From: Amoebidium appalachense
Taxonomy: Eukaryota > Ichthyosporea
Direction of reading: 5' to 3'
DNA: 64,000 nucleotides
NCBI GenBank assembly: GCA_963693365.1
Contig: CAVNZM010000005.1
Location: 3,906,001-3,970,000 of the forward strand
Shown here: positions 11,738 to 29,788 of the stretch, one piece after another
Layout: each line of letters opens with the position of its first letter
Position numbering within the stretch: the first letter of the stretch is position 1
The notes under the pieces: model-generated
Databases searched by the model: none
Seen by the model: the letters and a program-made list of their open reading frames with translations, nothing else
What the model was told of the DNA's origin: nothing
Position numbers and translations under genes: made by a program

Positions 11738-14480
11738 ATGGGGAGGAGTCTTCTTTCGGTCGGAGCGTACGTATCCTACGGCGTCCGTGCAAGTTGCAAA
11801 TCTCTACAATAGCACAAGCCATATCACAATGTCTGTTGTCTCTGGCTTTCATGAAATTTATTATTGGTGTCACGGTGCTTTTTATTGTTTGGTTGTTTGT
11901 TTGTTTGTTTGTAATTGTTTGTTTGTTTGTTTGTTTGTTTGTTTGTTTGTGTTTGTTTTTGTTTTTGTTTTTGGCAAACCTCGATCCTGTGAAGGTTTGT
12001 GTCACCGAAACATTGTCTCTCACGCTTTGAACATGCCCACACGAATAATACGATACTTAATTGGTCCATAGTTATGTGTACGATGGCACATAGTTATTTC
12101 AAGGTGCATGTACATGTGTCCATACTACAATTATAACTATAACTAACACAATGAACCTCCTACACTGCAGGACCATCGTCATTCTCGAGTTCTTTGAGCG
12201 TGTGGCCTACTTCACCTTTGCCGGTTCCCAACGCAACAACTTGGAGCGTCAGTTTGGTTACGGCACCTCTGATGCCTTAGCCATCAACGCAGTTTTCGGG
12301 GTGTTGGCCTACACCACCGTTTTCATTGGTGGTTATGTAGCGGACACACTTTTCGGCCGCTTCAAGGCCATTCTTTTCTTTTTCGCTTTCTACCTAGTTG
12401 GGGCAATACTGACAAGTGTTGCCGTCCTGCCGACCGTCGTCAATGCTCCCCTTTACCTGGTGGGCGCACTGGTGTTTGTTGCGCTGGGTGCTGGTGCATC
12501 CAAACCGAGTATTTCTACATTTGGAGCAGACCAGTTTGACCCAAGTGAGGGTGAGCAGAAGGCCCGCTTTTTTACTTACTTCTATGCGGCAATCATGGGC
12601 GGTGCTGGTAAGTACCCTTGTTTTTAGTTTAGTTTAGATAAACTCAAAACAAGGGAAAGTGTGCAATGCACCATTTACTCAAGTTTCGAAGCACATATGC
12701 GATTAGAGATCTAGATATTCATGGAAAACGAGCACAGCTTTCATTGTGAGGGCTGCTATGAATGGGGGGAGTGTTGTTCCAGTGCACTTTCATGCGCGTG
12801 CACGTGTGTATGATAAATCTGAATTATTTGCGTATGCATGTCCAAGGTATGAATGTCCAACGTGATCAAGTGAAGTACCATTTTGCATTCTGTGATTGCC
12901 CTTCTTGATTACAACTTGGAAAACGAGATGCCGTATCCCTAACTCCTGTTCCTCCCAATTCCAGCCATCGCCAACGGTGCGCTTACGACGATTGCGGTTG
13001 GCGGCACTGCTGCCCTTCCCTACCAGAAAGGCAACACCTTCATCCCTGCCGAGTACGGCTTCTTCTCTGCCTACATCATCTCCACCATTTCCCTGATCAT
13101 CGGCACGGCCGTTTTTCTGCTCAACTACAGCAACTACACCAAGCTGGCACCCGAGGGCAACCCTTTTGCCGGCGCGATTTACTATATTTGGGAGGGCGCC
13201 AAGACGTCGGTGAAGGGAAAGGTGGCATTTGCAGGCTGGGTTTCTCTTTCCTTGTTCATTATCATTACCGTCACCAACTCGCTTCTGGCCACTCGCAAAG
13301 TCAAAGCGGTGATTTTCGTGTCTTTGGGCCTGGTGGTTATCGGAATAGCGGCTCTCGTGTACGCTTATCGTGGAGAAAATGAATGGGCGGACCGTGTGCC
13401 TCCCCACCCCCAAAACCATCTCACCCTGATTGAGGCCAAGGGACTTTTCTCGATTGTTCCAGTGGTTACCGTTACCAGTCTTGGGTTTCAAACGGCGGGG
13501 GCTGTGATTGGTGGCCAGGGTATTGTGCAGGCATGCCATATGGACCTGCGTGTCGGCGGTGGCCAGTTCAATGCTGTATGTATCCCTCATCCCCTCTTTT
13601 GCCTTCCAACCCAGTTAGCTTGAAAACTCACCGTTAGGGCTTGCAAACTCAACCAGTTACAGTGGCTTGCAAATCCACCCAGTTAGCTTGCAAACCCACC
13701 CAGTTAGCTTACAAGCCCGGTAACCGTTGCTGATATTATCATAATCAATGATCAGGACTGCTCTTGCTCACTTACAACCACAGTGATAACCATAGAGGCG
13801 AACAACTATACAACGGCATCATTACTTTTGTGTACGCAGCACAATCTTTAGAAAACTACTGCCAGGCTTGTAATTATTAATATGGGGGCATGGTAGAATG
13901 CAATTGCATTCCAGTCGCAATGGTCCCAATACTGATGCCTTCTTCGACCCACACAGACGTTCTTCATCATCTTCCTCTCTCTGACTATCATCGTGGCGTC
14001 GCCTTTGCTGTATGAGGTCGTCTATCCGTTCGTCGGCCGTCTGCAGGGCAAGAAGGAAGCAAGCAACGCTGTCAAGATTTCCATCGGCCTCGGCGCATCT
14101 TTCCTTGGGGTTCTAATTCTCCTCATTCTCGAATTTGCTAGAAAGAACGCGCCGCTTCTCCCGGCGGTTCCCGAAAACATCTCGCTGTGCGCCGGCAGCA
14201 AGAAGACACCGGTGGTGTTTAGCGACATATCGTCCTTCTACGTGATCATTCCCCTGTCATTCACTGGCATCGCCGCAACGGCCATCATGCCTACTCTCCT
14301 CTACTTCACCTACAGCCAGTGCCCTCCCCGCGCAAGATCGGTTGCTCAGGTAGCATGTGCACCTATCTCCCCCCCCCCGTCCCCTCCCCCCCCCACACAC
14401 ACACACACAAACACACACACCTCCCCTCCTAACATGTTTTCCTACGTCACACACACACATACACACATGTACACCATCAT

Positions 14481-14578
<98 letters not shown>

Positions 14579-15147
14579 GTACACCATCAATCACTCACCA
14601 TTTGCCTAAAAGCTTCCTTTTCACCACCAACTGCTTACCCGACATCGCAGAATACTAACTGTAGCACCATAAGCAGGCAAACCTCACACCTTGGTCGAGT
14701 GTTTCGTTTGTCATTCCCAATTTTGTTCTTGTTTTAAATTGTCAAATCCACCCACTAACCTCCTTTCTCTTTCCTCTACCACTGCAGGCCTACAACCTGT
14801 TCTCTCAAACCGCCGTCACGGACGCAGTGGTTGCAGCGCTGACCAACGGCTTCCAGTCATATCTCCCCAACAACCTCAACAACGGCGGCCATGTGGAGTA
14901 TATTTACTACGTCATGCTGGGTTTGATCGTCATCTCCTTCGCGGTTGTCTTGTGGCTCCTGAGGCAGTTCACCCCCCGCACATACGATAACGAGCTTGCT
15001 GAAGGCAGCGCGTCAAGCCCTACGACTCCACAAAACGATACGGAAAAGAACCTGAGACCCCTGAGCGGGTCCGACGACGGCAAGGTGTATGTGACTAAGG
15101 TCGGGGATCATGGCGTGAGAGGAGAGGCAGCTGGGAAGGGGAAATAG
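11738..15147 (+). CDS. POT/PTR2-family proton-coupled peptide transporter
   Basis: Plasma-membrane importer of di/tripeptides driven by protons (major facilitator fold). Proposed exons: 11738-11766, 12171-12607, 12965-13575, 13957-14349, 14788-15147; total 1,830 nt, 609 residues, all phases closing. The family proton-coupling motif ExxER is present as EFFERVAYFTFAG in the first helix. The POT signatures GGYVADTLFGRFKAI, SKPSISTFGADQFDPSEG and FFTYFYAAIMGGA follow, with about 12 hydrophobic spans and a hydrophilic C-terminal tail of about 60 residues. Exon 1 (MGRSLLSVGA) rests only on its ATG, a gtacgt donor and correct phase. An alternative is the ATG at 12151, which would retain intron sequence and lacks the branch/acceptor logic (taactaac upstream of ctgcag). 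Intron 4 carries a long (CA)n. Family assignment is firm; the first exon is less sure. Confidence 0.9.
11891..11970 (+). repeat. (TTTG)n repeat in POT intron 1
   Basis: Tract of TTTG/TGTT tetramers (about 15 units with minor interruptions) between proposed exon 1 and exon 2. Confidence 0.85.
14482..14574 (+). repeat. (CA)n microsatellite in POT intron 4
   Basis: About 46 uninterrupted CA units between the donor at 14350 and the acceptor at 14787, preceded by shorter CA and C runs. Confidence 0.95.
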
Positions 15148-15441
15148 TTGTTTTAGTATCATGTTAGTTTAATTGTGGTTAGTGTAATCTAAATCAGTGT
15201 AAGTAAATGGGGTGATGGTGATGTGTACGGTTATAGTAATGTTCATATGCATTACGGGCCTGACTAGTAGCAATTTTTTATTGATATTCGATTATGGTGG
15301 CCTGTAACATTTGCCGAATTGTAAAATGTATATCACAACAGCGCACGAAATTTGGTATTTCTTCACCTTATTTAGCTTAAAGTTTGCCGTGGGACTGGTG
15401 CCCAAAATAATGCTTTTCTGCCGGTCCAATAGAACTGGCTA

Positions 15442-15447
15442 AATAAA
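15442..15447 (+). terminator. Putative polyadenylation signal of the POT gene
   Basis: AATAAA, 295 bases after the stop codon at 15147, at the end of non-repetitive 3' flank and just before the microsatellite block begins. Confidence 0.45.
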
Positions 15448-15499
15448 CCTCTGAGACTGATGTTGTGACACACGGTGCTACGGAGCTTAAACACATATG

Positions 15500-21651
<6,152 letters not shown>

Positions 21652-21708
21652 GATTGGCCAATCCGAACCAATCCCGCTCCGGCTAAGCATATTCGTGCGA
21701 GTATAAAA
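21652..21708 (+). promoter_or_regulatory. CCAAT boxes and TATA box of the isochorismatase-like gene
   Basis: gattggccaat and ccaatcc within 21652-21673, then tataaaa at 21702-21708, 103 bases before the ATG. Same layout as the dioxygenase and POT promoters. Confidence 0.6.
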
Positions 21709-21810
21709 AACAACGCAGGATGCATTCGTTCCCTCACGTCGGAAACGAAGGCATTACCGCACTTCGGGAAGCACTTCAACCTCTGCCATACACCTTTTTC
21801 ACACTTGAAA

Positions 21811-22440
21811 ATGGCGCCCAAGGAGCCCCAAACAATTCTGAGTCTCACCGGTTGGGGTGCTGCCGTCGGCCTGGATAAACCTGCCCCCTGGTCTGAGTCC
21901 GTTCTCATTCTCGTCAACACGCAACTGGAGCACTCCCCCTCTGTTGGCAATCTTCCAGTAGACTCATACGACACCACCGTTGCCGAGATTTCCCGCCTTC
22001 TTTCCACTGCGCGCACGCTTGGTGTCCCTGTGTTCCACGTGCACAGTGCTTTTCCGGAGGGATACAAACTGTATCAGCCCAACACCGAACAGGTCAAACC
22101 CATCCCCGAACTGGCTCCAACAGGTGACGAGCCCGTGATTTCAATCAGACGCTCGAGTGGGTTTGACAACACAAACCTCAAAGACCTCGTTCTTGCCACC
22201 GAGAGAACAAACACAATCATTGTTGGGTTTCTCACTCACATTGGTGTGCGTGACACAGTGAGGGATGCACGCTCTGCACGTGTGAAGGTGACGGTGGTTG
22301 GGAACGCAACGGCTACGCGTGATTTGGTCGACACCACCAAGAATGTGACTGTGCCTGCAAGTGTGGTGCAGCAAACGGCACTGGCTGAGCTTGCAGATGC
22401 ATATGCGGTCGTGGTGCGTGAGGCAAAGGAGATTGTGTAG
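21811..22440 (+). CDS. Isochorismatase-fold protein lacking the catalytic triad
   Basis: 209 residues, one exon. Start chosen at the ATG 103 bases after a TATA box; the upstream in-frame extension lies over the promoter. The fold is clear: VLILVNTQLEH (first strand), GVPVFHVHSAF, the KLYQPNTEQ region, VISIRRSSGFDNTNLKDLV, IIVGFLTHIGVRDTVRDA and VTVVGNATATRDL match cysteine-hydrolase/isochorismatase blocks in order. Family enzymes use an Asp-Lys-Cys triad. Here the Asp position in the first strand is N36, the Lys position before the S-x-F block is I112, and the Cys position after the TH pair is G145. The reading frame is intact, so this looks like a pseudoenzyme (ligand binding, regulation or structure) and not a decayed gene. 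Classical isochorismate or nicotinamide hydrolysis is not expected. The alignment was done by eye. Confidence 0.85.
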   Translation: MAPKEPQTILSLTGWGAAVGLDKPAPWSESVLILVNTQLEHSPSVGNLPVDSYDTTVAEISRLLSTARTLGVPVFHVHSAFPEGYKLYQPNTEQVKPIPELAPTGDEPVISIRRSSGFDNTNLKDLVLATERTNTIIVGFLTHIGVRDTVRDARSARVKVTVVGNATATRDLVDTTKNVTVPASVVQQTALAELADAYAVVVREAKEIV

Positions 22441-22697
22441 CGGGTGCTCCCGGGTCGTTTCTATCATCATGATGATCACTGCTCCACATTAACTGCTCTC
22501 TAGGCTAGCCTGGTATCAATATGCCTTATAAGCATTTTAGTGAAGTTAAGGCCCTTGTGGGTGTACTGAAATATGAAGAGTGCACGTCCGTATGTAGCAG
22601 TCAGAAAACTTACTCGGTAATAGCAAAATAATAGCTGTAATGTATAACAATTCAGGTGGCTGATTGTGATGGCTGTGTGCATCACTACATAGTAAAA

Positions 22698-22703
22698 ATA
22701 AAG
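22698..22703 (+). terminator. Putative polyadenylation signal of the isochorismatase-like gene
   Basis: AATAAA about 258 bases past the stop codon. Confidence 0.45.
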
Positions 22704-23772
22704 AAATTATATTATGCATTAGTGGCAGCACCACGTTTTGAACAGCAAGGCTTCGCAAGTTGACCAGCGGTACCGGTACGCACAACATTGTGTGCACAAT
22801 GTGCCACATGTGTGACTCAAATTTGCGAATGTTTCTGTGTTTGTGAACGTTGATTACTTTACGTGTTCCGTGATACATGTAGACCGGTGTGCCATTGCAT
22901 GACATAGGCCATGAGCTCCCCCCCCCCCCCCCCTCCCTTCCCCAACCCCCCCCAAAAAAGCCCACAAGGCTTCGCTGACAGTGCGTTGCTTATCCCCCCC
23001 CCCCCCCCCTCCCCTCCTCCTCCTCCCCCTTCCCCCGCTCCCCTCTCCCCGCTGCGCGTGAATTTCAACCTCACTTGCTATGATAAAAACGAAGATTTGA
23101 AAAAGAAGGAAACAGCCTGGTTGTGTGTGTGGGTGTGGGTGTGGGTGTCACAGTACGTGTGTGTGTGTGTGTTTGTGTGTGTGCACGTGCGTTTGTGTGT
23201 GTGGGTGGGTGGGTGGGTGAATGGTTGGTTGAGTATGTGTTAGTAGGGGAGGAGGGGGTGGGAGGGGGAGGAGGAAAGCGGGGGACGTGGGTGAAGATTG
23301 ATTGACTTGCCAGGGGGAGGAGTCTCTCGGGGGGGGGAGGGGGGAAGGGGGGGGGGGGGGAGGATAGGCAGGGAAATTTGAAGGGAGTCTGATGCCGTCC
23401 CCTGATTTGGTAAGTAGATATAGCCTCGAAGTCAGCATAACAGGTCAGAAACCCCATTCTTTCTTTCCTCCTAGAAGTGAGCATGCCTATTCTTAATGTT
23501 TTTTCTTCCAGACACGTGCAACCTGTGGTGTATTTTTTCATGTGCTACTGATTGCCCCCCTTGCCCCTCCCCCCCCCCCCCCCCCCCCCAACCCCCCCCC
23601 CCCCCCCCCCCGCCTCCCCCCCAAAAGTCACTACCCCCCCTCCCCCCCCCTCCCCCCGCTCCCCCCAAAAGTCACTACCACCAACCCTCCCTCCCGCCCG
23701 CGCCCGCCCGCGCCCCCTCCCGGCCCCCCTTTCCCCATCCCTCCCTCTTAGCCCCTGGGCACTGGCAAGAAG

Positions 23773-23825
<53 letters not shown>

Positions 23826-24579
23826 GTGCGTGCGTGCGTGCGTGCGTGTGTGCGTGTGCGGTCCGGGTGTACACTCGTACGTGCCACGCCATGGTGCGAG
23901 CACGCCGGTGCACGTTATGTACCATGTGCCTTTTGTGCGTGTGTGCTTGTGCGTATGTTTTTGCGTGTCTTTGTACGTGCTTGTGTACGTGCGTGTGCAT
24001 GTTTGTGTATAGGTGTATGCGTGTGTATGCACGTGTGCGTGTCGTTTGCTATTGGCCATCACCACTTGGTGCATTATTGCCCTTGGGCCATGTAAACCGC
24101 AATTGCAATCATTGCCCATGGGCTGATGGATCATTGGAATGTGAGGAAATTTATTTGAAACGAGTGTAATAAAGCTATGCACGTGCCATAAGCAGGACAT
24201 AGCTATTGTGAAGAGCTTTTGCATAATATCATGCACACATAGCAAGCTTTTGACTCATTCGCTTTATACATTGTATTTTGTAGTATGAACGCCTTGCATC
24301 TTGTATCCGGTTCCGAACACGGATAACATTACGTCCGCTTTTGTCAATTGTAAAATGTCCAACATCTCCATAAAACCCCCAAGTTTCATATTAAGGGGGA
24401 TCTAATTTGGTTAAATTTGAAGTTTCTGTGTAGCTGATTCATATTGTTTCGTTCACACCCACATGCATGATAACAACGCAACAACTTACCCAAGTCACAG
24501 TTGTTAGCTGTGTTTGTTCAGGCAGAGCTGCCAAGTCCCAGGTGTACTTTGGCACTTCATCTCTACAAATATTCTCACC
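22704..24579. other. Intergenic before the SR-protein gene
   Basis: No gene seen. Contains poly-C/CT runs at 22917-22960 and 22994-23050, (GT)n/GGGT at 23121-23220, C runs at 23568-23740, a long GTGC array at 23773-23860 and GT-rich DNA to 24045. The last 500 bases (24046-24579) are ordinary mixed sequence and should contain the SR-gene promoter, though no clear TATA box stands out. Confidence 0.5.
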
Positions 24580-26992
24580 ATGTCTGGTATGTCTTGCCTT
24601 CGGAAGCCTTTTCGTTCCATCGAGAAAAGAAATGATTTTTCCTCCCTACACCCCCCCCCCCCCCCCCTCCCCCTCCCCCCTCCCCCCCTTCCCCGCCTTT
24701 CTGCCTTGAAGGCTGGTCGCGCCCTTTCTCTCTTGTACTCAGTGTGCTGCTTGTTTCCTCTTGTGTGCCCTCTTTGAGGCGTAGTTTGACCAGTAGCTTT
24801 CTCCCCCCCCCCCCCCCCCCCTTCCCCCCTTTCTCCCCCCCCCCCCCCTCCTCCCCTCCCCCCTCCCCCCTCTCGGCGCTCCATCCCTGCCTTCCTGCGA
24901 TTCTCCCCAGCTTTTGGCGTTACCTGCTTCTTCTTTGGTGTTCAAGACTAGCTCTTTGGCGTGCTTGCATAGGCGCATGCATCATACTCTACCATCCTCC
25001 TACTTTTTTTTTTTTTCTTGCGGCACTTTTTTCCTATTGAAAGGGCATCATCTCTCTTCAGCTCAGCTTGGGCGTGCGCTACAGGATTTACGGGTTGTGG
25101 CTATCTGGAACGCCCTTTCAATCAAAAAAATAGGCAGCACGAAAGAGAGGGAGGGGACAGGGGGGAGAAGTGGAGCAGAAATTTTGCAAGTAGGGAAATT
25201 ATCTTGTTGAGCTAGACGTACCCAAGACACAGTTGCATATTTCTCTGAACTTCTCTCTGCTAACACCGAGCACCATGTTTTTTCCAAACAGACGACGACC
25301 GTGGCTCGTCTCGGCGCTCCGGCTCTTCGTGGGTGTCACTGCCCCCCCCCCCCCCCCCCCCCCTCCCTCTATTTTCCTCTTTTTCTCACCTTCCACCCTC
25401 CTCCGTGTAGAGACAGTGTAGGGATGCTACACCTGCCTTAATGCCCCTAATTCTTCTCGTTGTTATCCGTGGGAAGATGGTAAACGGTTTGATGTTGAGG
25501 AGAAAATGCACTTTTTTTCTTTCCAGTGGTGGTTTTTGGGGTTTTTCAACGAGAAGGCCTACTTTTGGCTTGAGCAGAGATGCTAATTCCTTTGTGTTTG
25601 CCTATGCATTCCTAGCATCCCGTTGTTTAATGCCCTTCTCTTCCCCCAGCTTACATTCCGTAAGTGCTTTAGCTCTCTTCCCATTCACCTGATTTCCTTG
25701 CTCATGCTCTCCCTCCCACATTCCTTCCCCCTCAGGTCCCCAAAAGCATTCTTCCCCTCCTTCCCCTGCTCCTTCTACTCCCCCCCCCCCCCCCCCCCCC
25801 CCGGGCTCTGCTTATTATGCATACTCTTTATGTATGGCTTGCATTCTGCATCGTGTTATCCGTTTGTTCTTGTGTACTTCGTACTTTTTGACGCATTCAA
25901 ACCCCCCCTTGCCCCTCCCACTCAGAAGAAGCTTTGCTACACATTTTTGTCACACCATCCTGTCAACGGACTGGTATTGACTTGACAATAATAAACCCAC
26001 CACCAATTTCTAGCCTTGTGGAATGTGGATTGGTGGATTTGTGGATGGGAGAGAAGACTTGACTGGGATGAGTGATGTGGGCTTTGTGCGGTGGACTGGG
26101 GGAGTTGAGGTTCGAGCGGGTGGAGAATGGTGGAGTGATCTACCACTTTCCTATTTGGTAACATTGGCGGGGCCGGCAGTTACAGGATGTTTAATATGGC
26201 AGTTATATAGGTAGTTTCGTTGTTGTGATTTTGCAAGTGAAACACTCGCTTGAATATGAGTGATGGTGAATGCAAAGCAATCTGCAAGAGCTAGTCAAGA
26301 GCTTTTTTGGGGGGGGGAGGGAGGGGACTAAGAGAGGGAGGGAGAGAAGTTAGTAGGGGGAAGAGGGGGGGGGGGAGGAGAAAGAGCGGGGGCAAGGGAG
26401 GGAGAGAGAGTAGTAACCACAGCGTAGAATGGACGGAGCTAGATAGGTAACTTGAGAGGAGGAAGTTGCGTGGCTGTGTGCATTAATGCTTTGAAGCAAC
26501 TGTAAGGCCCTATGGCTGGCAGATAACAGAAACCATAGAGCATGTATAAAGCATAGGGGTAGTGCCTGTGTGTGCCCGTTTGGCAGGCTCGAATGTCTGC
26601 CCGCGGTGCCCTATGTTGCCCTATGTCCTCCTCCTCCCCACACCTTGCCAATCCCCCTCCCACACGTGTCTCCCCCCCCCCAATCCGTGTTTCTCCCACT
26701 TCCTCAGACCCTAAAGGTAAATGCACGACCTATGCTGCTATATGGTGCTTGTTTCCGAACGGATGATAAGGTGTCACTAATGAATCCGTATATAGCCATT
26801 GGGTATATCCCAACAGCTCCCTGTTTCCATAAATGGCTATTGCATGTTGCTTACCATTGGCCATTTCCTTATGTGGGCAATAGGGGGCGGCGCAACTATG
26901 AGGCCGATGATGCCAAGCGCCAATCCAAGTCCATCTTTGTGGGCGGTATTCCCTACGACTGGAACGAGCGCGATCTGGAAGGTTCGGCTCCG

Positions 26993-27025
<33 letters not shown>

Positions 27026-27197
27026 AACAAATAATGATATTATAATGATAATAATGTAAATAGTAAGAATGAAATGAAAAAGAAAGACACCCCCCCTCCC
27101 CTCCCGTTCACGTCCCTCTGCTCCTTCATCAAGTTTCCACAAAGTGTCATGTGAAAGCTGCCAGTGGAGTAGTAAGCTTATCAGTTATGGTGGTGGT

Positions 27198-27266
<69 letters not shown>

Positions 27267-28332
27267 CTCCCGGTCAAGGGTGGCAAGCAGACGATGCTAA
27301 GTTTGAAGAAAGAGGAAGCATGCAGTGATGTTCTTGTCCCCTCCCCCCCCTCCCCCCCCCCCCCCCCCCCGTGTGGTTTGCACCATACGAAATTCGTACT
27401 CCGTGGCACATTCAACCCCTCCCTCTGCCCCCTCTTCCCCCTCCTAACTTCATATTCTGTAACACGTCTATATCCCCCTTCCCCCACCCTAAAAACTGGA
27501 CCCGTGCATACGACGTAACACGTTTTTTTCTACAGACGCGTTTGGGCGCTATGGCAGGCTGGACCGTGTGACGGTGACCTTTGACCGCAACGCAAGGAAG
27601 AACAGAGGGTAACAACCCCCCCCCCCCCCCCCCCCCGAGCACACACAGCACACACACATACATACTGCAGCCGCCACCGCTGTTAGACCCAAAAATAGAG
27701 GTGGGGGATTGAAAATGGATACGGGGTCTGGTTTTGGAGTGGCAATAGGATTTGGACGGGGAAGCCAAATGTTTGTTTTCTTCCGTTCTTTGTGTCTGTG
27801 TGTGGGTGTGGGTGGGTGGGTGGGTGTGTGTATGCATGCGTGCGTGCGCGTTTGTGCGTGCGCATGTGTGGTTTATATGGATCGCGCCAACAACTGGAGG
27901 ACGAGGGACTTACCGGAAATGGAGCCCCGGGGGGAGAGGGGGGGGGGGGTGGACGGCGGCCGCACGGGGAAGGGGGGGGGGTTTCGTTAGGATATGTCGT
28001 TCTTTGCTCTTCTACAATCATTTTCCTTTTTTGTCATGTTTTCTCTTCTAATCCCACGCTCACGTATCCTCCCCCGTGCGCAGGTTTGCGTTTGTGACGT
28101 TTGCGCACCGCCGAGATGCGGAGGATGCGTTTGACAAATACAACGGATACGTCATGGATGGAAGGAGACTGAGGCTGGACTGGGATGCGGGGTTGGACTA
28201 CAAGAGATCCAGTAACTACGGGTATGTGATGTGTGTTTTTCTTTCATTTTTTTTTTTTTTTTTTTGGGGGGGGGGGGGGGGGGAAGGGGAAGGGGCGGGG
28301 AGTCCAGGGGTCAGGAGATGTTTTTGGATATC

Positions 28333-28363
<31 letters not shown>

Positions 28364-29050
28364 ATTGGTGTCCATGTATATACATGAACAGTGGTGTGCA
28401 TGCATAGACAAGGACACTGATGTGCACACGTATACATTCCTTGCAGGCACAGTCACACGCAGGCGCGCGCACATTTACCTGTACACACGTACCGAATGGT
28501 CGAGCAACAACGGAGAAAAATACGCGCTGTTTTGTACACGCATGTACATCACCACACCACCGCCACACACAAACATATCCGTCAGCACAGATGCTGCATG
28601 CCAGCTGTCAATTGCTAGAGCTCGGAACTTATGCACACGTGTTTACTCTCGTTAATAATAATACATACCCGGCCAGCTTGACTTGCCACCAGTTCTTCAA
28701 AGAGGCCAACCAACCATTCTCTTTTAAAGAGGCCAACCAACCATTCTCTTTTAAAGAGGCCAACCAACCATTCTCTTTCAAAGAGGCCAACCAACCATTC
28801 TCTTCGCACTTTTAGCATTGAGGTTAGGAAGTGAACATGTCAAGGGAACAGTTAAGGGAGGAGGGAGTGAAAAGGGAGGGTTAGAAGAGGGCCTTTTTTT
28901 TCTTTTTCCTTTTTCCTTTTTCTTTTTATCTTTATATATATATATGTGGGCTTGTGGGGCTAACATGTGGATTACAGACGTGGTCGTCGGTCTCCCTCCC
29001 CGCGCCGTGGCAGCAGCCGTCGTTCATATTCGCGCTCTCGGTCTCGCAGC

Positions 29051-29103
<53 letters not shown>

Positions 29104-29590
29104 ACGGGCGTGCCTGTGTTTATGTCGGGATGCATGCATGTTGAAATCGAGTGTAAAACTGCTGTTTTTGACGTAACCGTGAAACGGAAGTAGTAGGCTT
29201 GGTTTCGGAGGAGTTTCATGTTCAATTTTTTTCACTCGCAAGACGATGTGCCATGATGATTATGGTAGTGGTGGCAGGGGGCGTGGTTTATAACTGAGAG
29301 CCGGCCGAACCCACGTTTGCGAACCAACCTCACAACACGACCACATCCTTGCATGCACACGATCTGTGCAAAAGCACTCATGCACGCTCACACATGCTCT
29401 TGCACACACGGCGCGCGCACACACACACTCACACTCACACTCACATACCCCCTCCCCCCCCCCCTCCCCCTGCGCGCACTAACACACGCTCATACATGCA
29501 TATCCCCCCCCCCCCCCCCCCCCCCCCCCTCATTCACTTCATACGCTTTTAACACATTCTAACCCCCCCTTCATATGCTGTAACACATTC

Positions 29591-29636
<46 letters not shown>

Positions 29637-29788
29637 AAACACATTGCAGATCTCCTCGCCGTTCCCGCTCCCGTTCCCGTTCCCGCTCTCCCGTTAAGGC
29701 CCGCTCCCGTTCCAGAGACCCCTCCCGCTCTCGCTCTCGTTCCCCCTCCCCACGCCGCTCTACATCAGCCTCTCCCCGGCGTGATTAA
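24580..29788 (+). CDS. SR-type splicing factor: one RRM followed by an RS domain
   Basis: Nuclear RNA-binding protein expected to act in splice-site selection. Exons: 24580-24586, 25292-25328, 26884-26981, 27536-27608, 28084-28221, 28978-29055, 29650-29788; 570 nt, 189 residues, all phases closing. Exon 1 codes only ATG TCT G, supported by its gtatgt donor and by giving an Asp/Arg/Ser start (MSDDDRGSSRRSGSS) that reads straight into exon 3. The RRM spans about 34-113, with RNP2 SIFVGGIPYDW and RNP1 RGFAFVTFAHRRDAEDAF. The RS region begins RRGRRSPSPRRGSSRRSYSR and continues in the last exon as RS dipeptides, ending SASPRRD. The exon 6 donor is uncertain because a (GT)n tract abuts it; ending at 29055 keeps the RS frame. 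Resembles Tra2/SRSF-type proteins; the exact orthologue is not assigned. Confidence 0.88.
25803..25908 (-). repeat. Fragment of the Penelope-element terminal repeat, inverted, in SR-gene intron 2
   Basis: About 105 bases whose reverse complement matches 55335-55440 and 60965-61070 almost perfectly (gaatgcgtcaaaaagtacga through agtatgcataataagcagag). It sits next to a poly-C run, as the other copies sit next to poly-G. Probably a truncated retroelement remnant inside a host intron. Confidence 0.88.
27195..27266 (+). repeat. (GT)n microsatellite in SR-gene intron 3
   Basis: About 33 GT units between the donor at 26982 and the acceptor at 27535, after a GGT-rich lead. Confidence 0.95.
28699..28806 (+). 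repeat. Four 27-bp tandem repeats in SR-gene intron 5
   Basis: Unit aaagaggccaaccaaccatt plus ctctttt, four near-identical copies. It reads as a 9-residue peptide repeat in one frame, but it lies in an intron between the donor at 28222 and the acceptor at 28977. Confidence 0.92.
29054..29102 (+). repeat. (GT)n tract directly at the exon 6 donor of the SR gene
   Basis: About 24 GT units start where exon 6 must end, so many consecutive GT dinucleotides could serve as the 5' splice site in different phases. Confidence 0.9.

Noticed and set aside
12151-12170. ATG at 12151 as start of the POT transporter
   Set aside because: It lies between a branch-point-like taactaac and a ctgcag acceptor. The exon 1 at 11738-11766 has a good donor and correct phase, so 12151 is more likely intronic. 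Not excluded.
27195-29102. Strand bias of C over G runs in introns as an anti-G-quadruplex rule
   Set aside because: ERCC1 and the SR gene do carry mostly C runs on the coding strand, but the Lsi2-like gene carries both, so no rule holds across the window.
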